NCBI GenBank assembly: GCA_001910725.1
Contig: MJGA01000021.1
Span: forward strand, 464,331 to 528,330
Origin: Phanerodontia chrysosporium
Taxonomy: Eukaryota; Basidiomycota; Agaricomycetes; Polyporales; Phanerochaetaceae
Direction: 5' to 3'
DNA length: 64,000 nt
Positions within the stretch are counted from its first letter, which is position 1; the number at the start of each line of letters is the position of its first letter. Shown here piece by piece: positions 1 to 10,808 of the stretch. The notes under the pieces are model-generated. The model ran no database searches. It was not told the DNA's origin and saw nothing but the letters and a program-made list of their open reading frames with translations. Both the position numbers and the translations under genes were made by a program.

Positions 1-99
1 CATCTTTTGATGGGTGCTCAGCACTTCAGCCCTCTGGGCATGCCGGAGCTTTTGACTTCCATCTGCACGACGGTTTTGAGTGCACCCTGACGGGGCAAC

Positions 100-633
100 T
101 TTCAACAAAACTATACTACTACACAAGTGGGGGCTTACCTGTCCATATTAACCAAGAGGTCGAGATGGCGGACAGAACCGAGGAGTGCTACTCTTATATA
201 CACCAGCACTCTAGAACAGGCTGTACAGTTACATAAGCTGACAGCAGTGCTCAGCATAGCTGGCAAGGCTGTGATGCAGACTGCGCAGTGAAGCTGTGTC
301 AGGGCAGTGTCATGAGGCAGTGTCAGGCCAAAACTGTGTCATCAGACTGATCAGCTCAGAGTGTCTCAGCGAGGGGAGTCATCAGGGATGAAAGCGCCTC
401 TTCGGCGATCCGGAAAACTGGTTGCAAGGTAAACTGGTGATTTAGGCAGTGTCAGAGCATGCAGCGGGATGTGCTGGCATCTAGGGGTGATGCGTCATCA
501 GGACGCTGGTGGTGGATGGCCAGGCACTGAGTGTGGGCAGCTAGAACTCCACACGATGCGAGGACTGCTCGTTCGTTGAATTAATCGAGTAAAGTAGCCA
601 CAATAAGGTGAAAAATGGGGCTACGCCATCACA
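100..633 (-). mobile_element. Diverged LTR of the Ty3 family found at 54 kb
   Basis: The reverse complement of this stretch aligns over its whole length with the 5' LTR region starting at 54,125. It begins TGTGATGGCG (minus strand, from 633), shares the run of GACACAGC-type repeats, has a TATATAAG box near 197, and the CATCTCGACCTC motif followed by a GGACAGGTAAGC donor-like sequence near 135. It differs at many positions, so it is an old copy. Internal sequence would lie to the left, off the window; homology runs to roughly position 100 and the inner border is not certain. Confidence 0.75.
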
Positions 634-671
634 TCTGTGATAGCAGATAATGTTAGAAATTCTACCTACAG

Positions 672-1822
672 TAAAGCCTGGCACGAGTCCAGCTCACCTG
701 TGGATTATGTAGGTAAGAGCCATGGGATTACCTGCAGATATGCTGACTCGTAGCTCCAGATCACCCATTTCCACAGCTCATGCACAGGTCTGGGTCATGC
801 TCTGCACATACGCAGATCCTGAGCCAAGTACCTGTACATAAGCCATGAAAGCTAGGCTGCATGCGAGGGGTCTGACCGGCGATATTCAGACCTTGCAGTC
901 TTGAGTGCTAGGGGTCCTAAAATAGTTGCCACCTCAAAAAATCATGTTGGAGTATATTTTGGGTTGCAAAAGGGCTCTTTTTTGCTTTTAACATAGACTA
1001 GAACAGCAATGGTATTATACTAATGAACAAAATTGGATGGGTTCAAAGCACTCATACGGATCGACTGGGCCTTGCAGTCATGGGTGCAGTGTTTTTCTTA
1101 CAGTGGCTGGTATAACAACTCATGTTCTGAGTGCATTGCATGTTGTCATAGCACACAAGACCATCTAAACTATAAATGTAGAACTTCATTGTATTATATA
1201 AGAGCAAAAAAGTGGTTGTTTCTAAGTAGCAGTCTTTACCTGGCTTGATTTCTCTTGGAAGTACTCAATTACCTCGTCCCCGGGAATGACACCCTCACGC
1301 CCTGCCCAAGATCCAAAAACCATTGCAGCACGCACTGGGCTGTCAGAGAGGGTATTCCTATGCTTTGAAACTGTGAGGCCACCACGCGAGAACGCTTGCT
1401 CAATGCTAGTCGAGGCTGTCGGCGCTGAGAGAAAGTCCAGGGTCATTTGCCCAAGCGAGTGAGGTGTGGAACCAGTGCGCTGGCTGTCCCAGTACTGAAT
1501 GGGGTCACTGATGTGAGGCAGAGTAGAGGAATCGAGGTACTCAGTTGCTGGATTGTCAGAGGGGTTGACGGTGTTGTAATCGTTAATTTCGGCGAAGAGA
1601 TCATTGACAGCCATATATTATACTCTGTCTACTGCTACAATATGTGATTTATTCGAAAACAAAACTATAGCTAACCCTCAAGATCTGCAGATGACCTGCG
1701 GACCCACAGGTATGTGATCTGTGGGAAAGGATCTGTGCAGATCTAGGTCAAGGCAACTTGGTGCCAGATATCTGCATCTGCAGATCCGGGTCAATTCATG
1801 GGTGGACTCATGCCAGGCTTTA
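672..1822 (-). mobile_element. Degenerate hAT element with TIRs and 8-bp target duplication
   Basis: The left end TAAAGCCTGGCACGAGTCCA and the right end (reverse complement TAAAGCCTGGCATGAGTCCA) form terminal inverted repeats with one mismatch in 20. They are flanked by ACCTACAG (664-671) and ATCTACAG (1823-1830), an 8-bp duplication with one change, as expected for hAT insertion. At 1.15 kb the element is far too short for an intact hAT and retains only the transposase C-terminus. Copies of a TCTGCAGAT-type motif lie inside both ends and could be old subterminal transposase sites. Confidence 0.75.
1222..1614 (-). pseudogene. hAT transposase C-terminal fragment
   Basis: This is a 130-codon fragment of a hAT transposase, the C-terminal dimerisation region. 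It carries the family hallmarks DPIQYWDSQ, then LGQMTLDFLSAPTASTSIEQ and FSRGGLTVSKHRNTLSD, the conserved block in which a S/T-x-E-R/Q-x-FS core precedes a K-R segment. The RNase H-like catalytic domain and BED finger are absent. It sits between the two inverted repeats of the surrounding element. It is a relic and cannot be active alone; in the family this region supports dimerisation of the transposase. Confidence 0.85.
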
Positions 1823-1827
1823 ATCTA

Positions 1828-2056
1828 CAGTAGTTGCCAAAAATAATGCAATAACACTAGCACCAGAATTTTGGTAGGCACTGCTTCATATACAGATACA
1901 CACTCGATTCTTTCTTTTTTTGGTGTATTAGATAGTTCATAATTATAGCTTATAACTTCTATATGTGTTGTATAGATGTATGCTTATAGATTGAGTGATA
2001 AGAGTGATAAAATATAGCAGTGCCCAGAGTTGTTGTATTATCTTTGGCAGCCACTG
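1828..2056. mobile_element. Tc1/mariner-type MITE
   Basis: A 229-bp element begins CAGTAGTTGCCAAAAATAAT and ends in the inverted form (reverse complement CAGTGGCTGCCAAAGATAAT), flanked by TA on both sides (1826-1827 and 2057-2058). The same terminal sequence opens the decayed Tc1 element at 45,067, which is a likely source of transposase. There is no coding capacity. Its left end lies inside the 8-bp duplication of the neighbouring hAT element, so the hAT insertion hit the MITE end. Confidence 0.75.
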
Positions 2057-2236
2057 TATATGACCTATAAGTAAGTCAAACATATGCTCCACTTTATATT
2101 GTCATAGAGGTAATAGTCCATAAAGTGCTCAATAGTATTGTGGAATAATATGCCATATCAAAATGCAACAAAAGTAAGTAGAGAAAATTCTATTGTAAAG
2201 CTAGCTAAGTGAATTGTAAAATGCCAAAGATAATTT

Positions 2237-4815
2237 TTAGGGGTATAATGGTTCCAAAACTTCATCACATTTTACACCATTTGCAGAAGCACAGTGCTGC
2301 ATGATGCGCTCACTAACTTGAAAATTGAACATTCCAGCAGTTCGTAGATTTTCCATTGTTGGTGTCTCCACCATGGCAAGATGGGGCTCAACTCCAAGGA
2401 GCCAAACATATTGCAACAAACCTCCACTGTCAATAGTGTCACGTGGATCATAGGCAGCACGTGCTGATGCAGGAACACGAATGATGACAATGGAGAGAAT
2501 GAACAACCCAATCGATGCAGCCAGGCCGATCAATATCTGAAAAGGTGTTATCACAGTGTAAGCTTTGCTAACTATACAGAAACTCACTGGAACTAAGTTG
2601 AGCTGCTTAATAATTTAGTCATCAAGGATTTGCAAAGGGAGTTGCAAATACTGCTCACATTTAAGCGCAGTTTCTGTGAGTTGACTATAATTACTGCTTC
2701 ACCATATACATCATCTTTTGCAGGGCTATCAAGGGTTAAATTCATGCCACTGTCTGACATGAACATTGTTCTGCTTTCAGGTTGAGCAAGTTTGTCCACT
2801 GCATGTAGACTGGGATAATGTACAGTATTTCCTACATAACAACTTAATAGAATTCACAGTAAGCTGATTGATATGACATACCATACCATGCAACAGCAGC
2901 AAGAGCCTTTGCTATACTATGATTGATTTCTGAAACAGTCACTGTTGTTCGGTTGTCTGATGCAAGATGCAGATCTTCTGTGATAAATCTTTTAAACTGT
3001 AGTGAGGCAAAGTGCAAATGTAAAACTAAAGATGAACATACACATCAAGTGCTGTAGGGGTGACTGTAATTGAAGTGGACTTATTGAGGAATTTATTAAT
3101 AGGAATGTTATCTTTCAGTGGTTTTACTTGAAATGTGCCAGGGTCATAGCCTGGAAGTGGGATTGGTGGCACTCCATATGGAATTCCAGGCCCATCATTG
3201 TCCCCTGCAGAAATAGCAAATGAAGTGCTGTGTCCGCTTGGTGGAGAGAAGTATGGTACACTTTGTGCCTGGCTTGCATTAGCATATACATATAATTCCT
3301 TAGGGATATATACTTACAGCCCGCAATTGATCTGTAAGTATGGGATGAACTGGCCAGGTCCAATTTTTCCACAACACATTGGTGTGTGGCTCTATTGGTG
3401 ATGCAAGTGGACTACGTGTCTCAGTGGAGACATTGACCATTTTGTTGGTAATGTTGACAGTGCAAACTAAGATCTGTACAGCACTAATAAAGACTGGTAA
3501 CCTTTAGTCAAGCTGTGTTCTGTTGTATAAAGACCAGGTACATACCAGCAGGATTTGCCATAGGGTATGGAACAACCACAGAACTGGTTATTGGTGTCCA
3601 TGGCAATTGTACCCCATTTGTGTCCACAACAGCTAACGTGGAGATTGCAACAATTGGCACCCAGCATGACCCTGGATGGTACTCCATATCTCTGCTGGGG
3701 TGCGGGTGGTTGCAACCATGTGCAATTTGAGAAGGCTGTCCTGTATATACTGCAGCAGAGCTATCTAAAATTCTTTATAAGCAATAATAACTAGGAATGC
3801 TGCATGTATGCTTACAGGGATAACTGGCTAAATATGAGTTAATATTTAAGTGGCCATCAGGCTGATTAGGATCCAGGTCCACAAGCAACATTTCTATGTT
3901 GAGCCGCCCTTCACCAGTGTTTCCATCACCCTCTGGTGATTGGGTAGGTGGCAAAGAAGCACACTCAACAGTGTACACAGATGCATTGACTTGTGTACTC
4001 CCTGTTGCAGATGGGACAATTGGAATGACATCATAAACAATGTTCTCCTGAAGTCCAAGGGTGGGCAGTTGGTCCAAAAAGAGGAGGACATCATAGGCAC
4101 TTGCAAAACTGTAACAAGTGAGAACCATCAAAGATATGATGCAATGGTTGCTGGGGTAACTTACTTGGCAGACGGTCTTGTAACATTTGCAAGCACTGTC
4201 TTTGCAATTATGGGTACTGTTGTGTTGTAAGGTACCACGGTCAAGACGGAGGGAATGGTGATATGGAGAATCCAGATGCCGAACAGATACTTGGCAATAT
4301 AGATAACACCTGCCATTGCGGCACGAACTCTGAACTGATCCCAGAGCAACACACGCAGTGCCAAGGCCCAGCCACGCATTGCTTTTGTCATGCAACGCAG
4401 TAAGCGTCTGGCGAACATAAAGGTTGCTGCGGAAGGCCATGGACTGAGTCACCGTGAGAAGCAGTGCGAGAATAATCTATGGCATCATCAGCGGGGCACT
4501 TGGAGGTGAGAACGTCATCAATCCACTCACCGTCCCGAATACCTGCATCAAGGTCGTCACAAGAAGTGGACACCATTGCAAGGAGAACGGAGTGAGCTTG
4601 AAGGATAAGGCATGTTCCCAGCCCTTCAGGCATACAAGGAGCAGGACAGCATGTATGACAATGAGGCTCGAGTGCAGGCCCACGCAAAGGGTTGCGTGTA
4701 GGCGATATGCCGACCACTTGACCTTCCAGGTCGAGAGAATGTGCCTGGAAGGCTCGTATCGCCCCGTTGCGACATTTCGCTCATTGGTACGAGAATCCTG
4801 TGTAGTCATTTTCAT
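2237..4815 (-). CDS. Multi-exon membrane protein, fungal orphan family
   Basis: This looks like the large Agaricomycete membrane protein family with hydrophobic segments at both ends around an extracellular-type middle. The start ATG is at 4,815; exon 1 gives MKMTTQDSRTNERN and a strongly hydrophobic stretch (SSLIVIHAVLLLVCL). Exon 2 follows a GT-AG intron with IILALLLTVTQSMAF, then LTALHDKSNAWLGLG and GVIYIAKYLFGIWILHITIP. Later exons carry many N-x-S/T sites (VNASVYTVE, KNWTWP, NKSTSITV, SDNRTTVTV), and the last has a TM helix (ILIGLAASIGLFILSIVII) before a cytoplasmic tail ending CDEVLEPLYP. One base is missing near 4,333 (CTG then GGATCAG), shifting the frame between ACVAL and the expected WDQFRVRAAM. 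The function is unknown; exon borders are approximate. Confidence 0.7.
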
Positions 4816-5592
4816 GCGCGTGGCGAATAGAGATGCGTGCAGCGGAGGGGAAAGGTGTCCCGGACAGAGATGCATGTGGCTGGTAGATATAGGCGGAGCA
4901 GCAGGGTTGGAGGGTCTGCTACGGCAAGGCAGGGGGGAGGAGATGTCGTGGTATCGGACATAATCGTCTGCCGGGACGATCTGCGTCGACAGCTTCAGAA
5001 ATCGTGGCCCCTGGGATCCAAGTCCGAGTCGACTGTCATGTAAAATTAATTTAACAGTGCACGAAGTGCTTCTCAGCCTCACCTACACGGTGAGCTAGGT
5101 CAAATGGCTTCATGAATGTGCCGCGGGTGGTTTCGATTAAAGACATGCCCCACAGTGCTGCTATTCGGGAAGTGGGTGGCGGCATGGTGTGAACATGCCT
5201 GCGAGTTTGCAGGAGACAGGCGGTCAAGAACTGAAAGCCGCGAGTGCACGCCAACACCACGCTGCGGGCTTCAATGCATTGACGATGTACTGCAATGATC
5301 CTCAGGTAAATGTGTATGAGCGAGGCGGTTGCCCAACATTCGATGTTCAACGTTGAACGTTGAACCCCCGCCACGACACTGTGTCCTTTTCGCCGTAATG
5401 CGTGCTAGGGACTGGTGATAAGATATCACGAAGAAAGCTTGGGAGTAAAGCTCACTGTATCGATATATCTGTCTCTGAGTCTCTCCTGCTGTCGTGCATC
5501 CGCCTCGTGATGGCTCGAGACACGATTTACAGCGCAGCGGTAAAGCGCTGAAGTCCCTCATCACAACATGTCCCGCGTCTTCCCATACCTCC

Positions 5593-6552
5593 ATGTCCAC
5601 ACACCGCCCGCCCATCCGTGCACTGCTCATCGACCTCTCTGGCACCCTCCACGTCGGTTCGCAGCCCACCACAGATGCTGTCCACGCTCTCTCGCGTCTG
5701 CGCCGCGAGCGCATCCCGTTCCGGTTCTGCAGCAACACGAGCAAGGAGGGCGCCGCCGCGCTTGCGCAGCGGCTGCGCGGCATGGGCTTCGAGCTGAACG
5801 ACGACGACGGTCCGCGCCGCGAGCTCTGGACAAGCCTCGGCGCTGCGGGGAGCCTCCTTCAGAAGCGCGGGGTGCGCCGCCCGCTGTGCCTGCTCGAGCC
5901 CACCGCCCGCGACGAGGTCCTGCGCGCCCTGCCGCCTGCACCCGAAGGTGCGTGCCCCGCTCGAGCGAGCGAGCCGCGACGCGAAAGTTCCCGCAGATGT
6001 GCCGCACGACGCGGTCGTCGTCGGCCTCGCGCCCTCGCTCTTCACGTACGAGCACCTCAACGCTGCCTTCCGCGTCCTCCTCTCCCGCCCGCCGCCGCCT
6101 CTCATCGCGACGCACCGTGCCAAGTACATCCGTGTTGAGGGCAAAGCGCAAGACTCGCACGAGACACTTTCCCTCGGTCCTGGGCCGTTCGTCGCCGCGC
6201 TCGAGAACGCTGCAGGCGTGCAGGCAGAGGTCGTCGGCAAGCCCACCCGTGCGTTCTTCGAGACCGTCATCGACAGCTTCGATGCAAGTGAGCTGTCGAC
6301 GGAGGGCACGATTGCAATTATCGGAGACGATGTCGAGACCGACCTAGGCGGGGGTGCTGTCGAGCTGAGGCTTTGGCGTGTGCTAGGTGCGTAGGTTGCT
6401 TCTCACGAAAGGACCAAAAAAATGCTCATACGCCATCTAGTCCGAACGGGCAAGTACCGCCCCGGGGACGGACATCGCCTGGCATCGTCCCGCCAGACGA
6501 GGTCCATGATAGCTTCGCGGCCTTCGTCGAGAGTCTTCTAGATAGAGACTGA
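5593..6552 (+). CDS. HAD-superfamily phosphatase, HDHD2/LHPP-like
   Basis: The N-terminus reads IRALLIDLSGTLHVGSQPTT, the HAD motif I (here D-L-S rather than the usual D-x-D, as in many HDHD2-like proteins), followed by FRFCSNTSKEG (motif II), then HDAVVVGLAPSLFTYEHLNAA, VVGKPTRAFFETVI (motif III lysine) and TIAIIGDDVETDLGGG (motif IV acidic pair). The start is the ATG before STHRPPIRALLIDL. Introns 5,948-5,996 (49 bp) and 6,387-6,440 (54 bp) restore the frame into VRTGKYRPGD. One base seems missing near 6,463, after which the frame ends PPDEVHDSFAAFVESLLDRD. In the family such proteins are small-molecule or protein-histidine phosphatases; the substrate cannot be told here. Confidence 0.8.
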
Positions 6553-6941
6553 TGTCCAGTCGAAGTACGTCGTCCCATTCTGGAAGATAGTGCCTCTCAC
6601 CAGTACGAATAGACAATTGTAATGTAGACACGCCAATAACATCCAGTCGCAAGATCGACGATTTATTTCTCGACGTGAAAGTCTCAGAGCCTCTGAAGGC
6701 GATGGTGTTTCCTCCCTAGTGCACCCTGGACCGGGCTGGACGCCCTTGCATGTCCAGTGTCTGCTTCTCTAAGTAATTCACAACGTCAAGACTCCACCGC
6801 CACAAGGAGATTGTATGTCTGCTGGCCAGTGGACGCGTCCATCATCAAATGCTAATGCTGGCGAGCGCGTCGCCCGATCGCCGCCTTCCGTCATTTTAAT
6901 GTCAAGCAATGTCATCGAGCCGAGACGGGGGCCTGTACGCC

Positions 6942-6949
6942 TTATATAA
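6942..6949 (+). promoter_or_regulatory. TATA box upstream of the 7.0 kb gene
   Basis: CCTTATATAAGG, a self-complementary TATA element, lies about 80-110 bp before the likely starts at 7,024 or 7,054. The distance is normal for a fungal core promoter. Confidence 0.5.
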
Positions 6950-7023
6950 GGACGCAACTTGCTAAACTGTCCGACTCCATGCTCTTCCTCCTATCGTCAT
7001 CTTGACATACTCGTGTACGGAAG

Positions 7024-8677
7024 AATGCATCCTCGTTCCCTGCGTCCTCTGCTATGGTGAGTTTATTCAAAGGAATATTACCACGTAGCAGCCCTGACAT
7101 GCATTTGCCCCCGCTCTCATCACTGTCTGCGCTGCGCGCGCAGTTTCCGCAGACGCCTTCCTGCATGATCAGCGCCAAATGTCATGACCATCGGATGTGC
7201 CCTGCATTCACACGCTGCGTCTTAGGCTGTGCTCCTCGAGGATGCGATGACGGCGTCCTAGGGCGTGCACTAGTTGTAGCCTTACCACCATTGTCTCCAT
7301 CCATGCTAAGCTCTCTGCGCAACCCGCTCCCCCCTCCCAGCGATGTGTACGCTGCAAGTCTCCTCCCTGTCGGCGAAGGCTATGCGCTGTGGTATCCAGA
7401 GCCGCACAAGTCGGGCGGTGAGGTGCAGCTCGGCGATGTGGGATACATCGAGAACGGCGCGTTCATGCGCCTGTTCAATGTCGCCACCGATCGCGAGCTG
7501 CGAATAGTCGGCTGGGACGACAGCAAAACGTTCCCGAACCCAGAGCTTGTGCCGCCTGAAGCGATGCCCTCGATACTCGCGATCAACCGCTTGCGCCCGG
7601 CCCGTACCACAGCGACGGCGTAGTCGAGACGTCCGTCAACGTCAATGTCACTGCGTGGGTATCCGTCGTGCCTCAGGACCTGCTTCCGCTGACATGACTG
7701 GCTTACCAACAGCGGGGGCGGGGCACACAACGCAGGTGCAGCGGCGGAGTACACGTGCCGACTGAGCCACGGCGCCGTGCTCGTCCTGCGCTCGCCCGCG
7801 TACAAGCAGACGATCCGCGACAACTACCGCATCCGCGAGTACCTGTGCAGCCACCACAGCACATGGTGCAACTACGTCCGCGAGCACCGCGACGGCCCGC
7901 GCTTCGTCGTCGCGCCCGAGCGCATCGTCTTCGTCCGTGGCTGGGTCAAGACCGCGCCGACGTGGGAGGCCACCTCGTTCTGCAGCTCCAACACTCGCGT
8001 CCGCGCATCGCTCGACGTAGACGTCGGCGAGTTTGCGAGTGCCGGTGCGGACTACGCCAAGAGCCGCACGGTGTCCGGTCTCCGCGTCTCGCGCAGGGGG
8101 TCGTCGGAAAGTAGTGCTGCGGACCAGTGTGTGTTCCTGAGCCAGTACCGGCTCAAGTCCAGATTCGTTTTCTTCCAGCAGCTGAAGGCGGCTGCGGGAT
8201 ACCACGACCTCCCAGATGATGACGGCGGACGGAGCAGCGACGCGGCAGATGGCCTGTTCACGGGAATGGACGTCGTTATAGACGATGATGAAATTGCAGA
8301 CGGCAGCGGCGAACATGTAGGTGTGACTTTATGGTACGAAGTCCAGATGGCAAATTTATACGGCGTGTAGGACAGCGAAGGCAACCCTGTGAACGAGTTG
8401 TTGGACTATATACTGGAGGTAGGCAACCTTTTTCCATTCAATCTAGCGACGTGCTCACGCGTCCATCCAGGTCACAGATGCAGATGTGGCAATTGCATGC
8501 GAGGAAGACGTACAACACATATTACTAGTAGGTCATCGCTGTTTGCGTACTTTCAGGTACCCGACTAACATTCTATAGGGCCATTCTTGGCCAGAAATTT
8601 TGCAGGATTTCTACGAGACACGCAACCCAAACTCGACGTCAGGAACGGAAGTGGGTTACACTTCATTTCACACTTGA
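7024..8677 (+). CDS. Conserved Agaricomycete orphan protein
   Basis: The gene has several exons and no nameable function. The best-conserved part reads [20 protein letters not shown], then [17 protein letters not shown], a pattern widespread in Agaricomycete orphan proteins that are often encoded next to WD40 or HTH-type genes, as here. A second block ([20 protein letters not shown], then [19 protein letters not shown]) corresponds to the usual middle domain. Late exons read [16 protein letters not shown] and [14 protein letters not shown]. The start may be ATG 7,024 or 7,054 (the latter directly followed by GTGAGT). One base is missing near 7,600 (CCGGCCCG), where RLRP should run on into [20 protein letters not shown]; without this the frame stops at 7,621. 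The stop chosen is 8,675-8,677. Confidence 0.6.
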
Positions 8678-8707
8678 ATATCAGTGCTTACCATCAAAAT
8701 AGTGGGC

Positions 8708-9955
8708 ATGATCTCGCTACTAGAGAAGATCAATAGGGAGTGCGAACATCTTTTCTACAAGCGGGAGATATCTGAAGGAGACAGGGCCGATTATCCATAC
8801 ATCGACTTCCAAGGCGCGGGAATGCTCGCGGACGGACGCGCGGTGCTAGGCTCACAGCAAACACTCGTTGATTGGAGACATCTGCGGTTTCAACACAAGG
8901 ACGTAGAGAATGGTGCAATATCGTGCGTCTCGATGTCTCCGGACGGGAAGCTCGTTGCAACCGCTTGGGACGACATTACCGTCACCATTTGGCGACTCGC
9001 AGATGGGCTCACCGTTCAGAGTCTCGCGGATCAAGGGCACGCAGACACAATATGGACCGTCTGCTTCTCGCCGGACTGCGAGTATGCCGTCACTGGAGGC
9101 GCAGACTCGGTCGCCCTCGTTTGGGAGGTTCGAACCGGGGATGTCATCCACCGCCTGGTCGGACACACCCAGGACGTGGTGGCTGTCGCATACTCGCCCG
9201 ACGGCACCACCATCGCCACGAGGTCCGCCGACTGCTCGCTCAAGCTCTGGGGCGCCGTCACCGGCGAGCTGCTGCACAACTTCACGGACCTCGGCGCGGA
9301 CGTCACACGCGTCCTATTCTCGCAGGACGGCACGCGCCTCGCAGCGTGTTCTGACCTCGCCGTGACGATCTGGGACCCGCGCACTGGCGCACGCCTGGCC
9401 ACGCTCGGCCGCGACGCGCACAGCAGCGCGCTGTGGTGCGTCGCGTGGGCGCCCGATGGCGAGCGCGTCGTCACGGGCAGCGAGGACTGCAGCGCGCGCG
9501 TGTGGGACACCGCGAGCGGCGAGACGCTCGTCCAGCTGCACGAGCACACCGGCGCGGTCTATGCAGCCGCGTTCTCCCCCGACGGCGCCGAGGTCGCGAC
9601 AGCGTCGCACGACGGCACCGTCGTGACGTGCGACTCCTGGACAGGCGAACGCCGCTGGGAGTTTGTGGGCGACCATGACGCCGTCGTCGAGGCTGTTGCG
9701 TATGCACCCGCGCACGACCTCATCGCGGCTGGCGACATCGAGGGGCGTGTACGTGTGTGGAACGCAAAGTCCGGTGCTTTCGTTGCGGATTTTCACGGGC
9801 ATGAGGAAGGAATAAAGAACATCATGTTCACGCCGGATGCCTATAACCTCGTGTCCTACGCGGACGATGGAACAGTACGGAGCTGGAGTGTCATTGACGC
9901 ATTGCGCTATTGTAGACATGTGCGTACACGTGTGCTTACTCTCGTAATCTTCTGA
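8708..9955 (+). CDS. WD40-repeat protein
   Basis: The open frame encodes about 400 residues. After an N-terminal leader (MISLLEKINRECEHLFYKRE) there are eight WD40 blades, each with an H/A-x-V...SPDG turn and a closing W: ITVTIWRL, VALVWEV, CSLKLWGA, LAVTIWDP, CSARVWDT, GTVVTCDS, GRVRVWNA and GTVRSWSV. Such propellers are protein-interaction platforms; no catalytic domain is attached. The frame could begin upstream without an ATG; ATG 8,708 is the first one. A donor-like GTGCGTACAC at 9,918 suggests a further 3' exon, perhaps reaching 10,2xx, which could not be fixed. It lies only about 30 bp after the preceding orphan gene in the same direction, so the two may be one locus. Confidence 0.8.
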   Translation: MISLLEKINRECEHLFYKREISEGDRADYPYIDFQGAGMLADGRAVLGSQQTLVDWRHLRFQHKDVENGAISCVSMSPDGKLVATAWDDITVTIWRLADGLTVQSLADQGHADTIWTVCFSPDCEYAVTGGADSVALVWEVRTGDVIHRLVGHTQDVVAVAYSPDGTTIATRSADCSLKLWGAVTGELLHNFTDLGADVTRVLFSQDGTRLAACSDLAVTIWDPRTGARLATLGRDAHSSALWCVAWAPDGERVVTGSEDCSARVWDTASGETLVQLHEHTGAVYAAAFSPDGAEVATASHDGTVVTCDSWTGERRWEFVGDHDAVVEAVAYAPAHDLIAAGDIEGRVRVWNAKSGAFVADFHGHEEGIKNIMFTPDAYNLVSYADDGTVRSWSVIDALRYCRHVRTRVLTLVIF

Positions 9956-10724
9956 GATCCATTGAATGCTAGTCCCGCAGCATCCCTTCGCTCCCGGACT
10001 TTGTCTCCTTCAGTTTGAAGGTTTACCGGTATATTCTATGCGTGATGCGCAATGCCCGAGAAGCGGTCAACGGAGCGCCTCATTCGGAGTGACGGGCAGT
10101 TCCACGAGCTGGGTGAAGTCGGATCCTTCTGCATTCCGGTGGACGAAGCCGCATGTGCGTCATCTCGTCATTGACTGCCTGAGAAGATTGCGTTCGCTTC
10201 CAGGACGCACTGCCTGATTCAGCGAGCGAATGCATCGTCGCAGAACTTACTTGTCGATGCTGCCGATGCTCCGTGCATGGAAAGAAGCCCTGCGCTATTG
10301 GCGCAACACGTACGAGCAGTCGAGAGCCTTGGTCTGCGTAATAGGCCGACTCGCTCCACGATGGCACCCAGCGGCGGCTATTGGTTCGTTTGGGACATCC
10401 GGCGTCCGTGCCCAACGCGAAACCCCGGGCTTGTCTTATTCCAGCCCAGCATTGACACCGACGCAAGAGCCAATGCCCCACTCTCGGCGGCCGTCATTTA
10501 CTACGAAACAAGCGGGTGCTTACGAGGGCGACTAAAATACACATGCGTGTCAACTTGCGTCGGCGGTTTGACAGCGACTCTAGAGCCAAAGTCAAAGTTC
10601 AGTCAAAGTCCCGCTCCAGAAGCAGAGGTCGGACGGGGTTCGTGGCAAGTTGACTGTCTGCATCCATATCTCAAGTTTCAGGGCACTCCCAATGATACAT
10701 GACGCTAACACTCTACAGGAGGCG
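9956..10724. other. Intergenic, possible 3' exons of the WD40 gene
   Basis: No recognisable protein was found. A short last exon of the WD40 gene may lie in the first 250 bp. The rest is treated as the promoter side of the oxygenase gene. Confidence 0.4.
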
Positions 10725-10732
10725 TATAAATA
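10725..10732 (+). promoter_or_regulatory. TATA box of the oxygenase gene
   Basis: TATAAATA lies 84 bp before the ATG at 10,809, a near-consensus fungal TATA element. Confidence 0.55.
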
Positions 10733-10808
10733 CCCTCATCTGAACACTGAATGAAGATAAGAACATCCGTCCACAGTTTTCGTTCCGCGCTTCAGCCTTG
10801 GTTCAGCG

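Noticed and set aside
5340..5370. CAACGTTGAACGTTGAAC short repeat
   Set aside because: Only two or three units, without context; regarded as chance.
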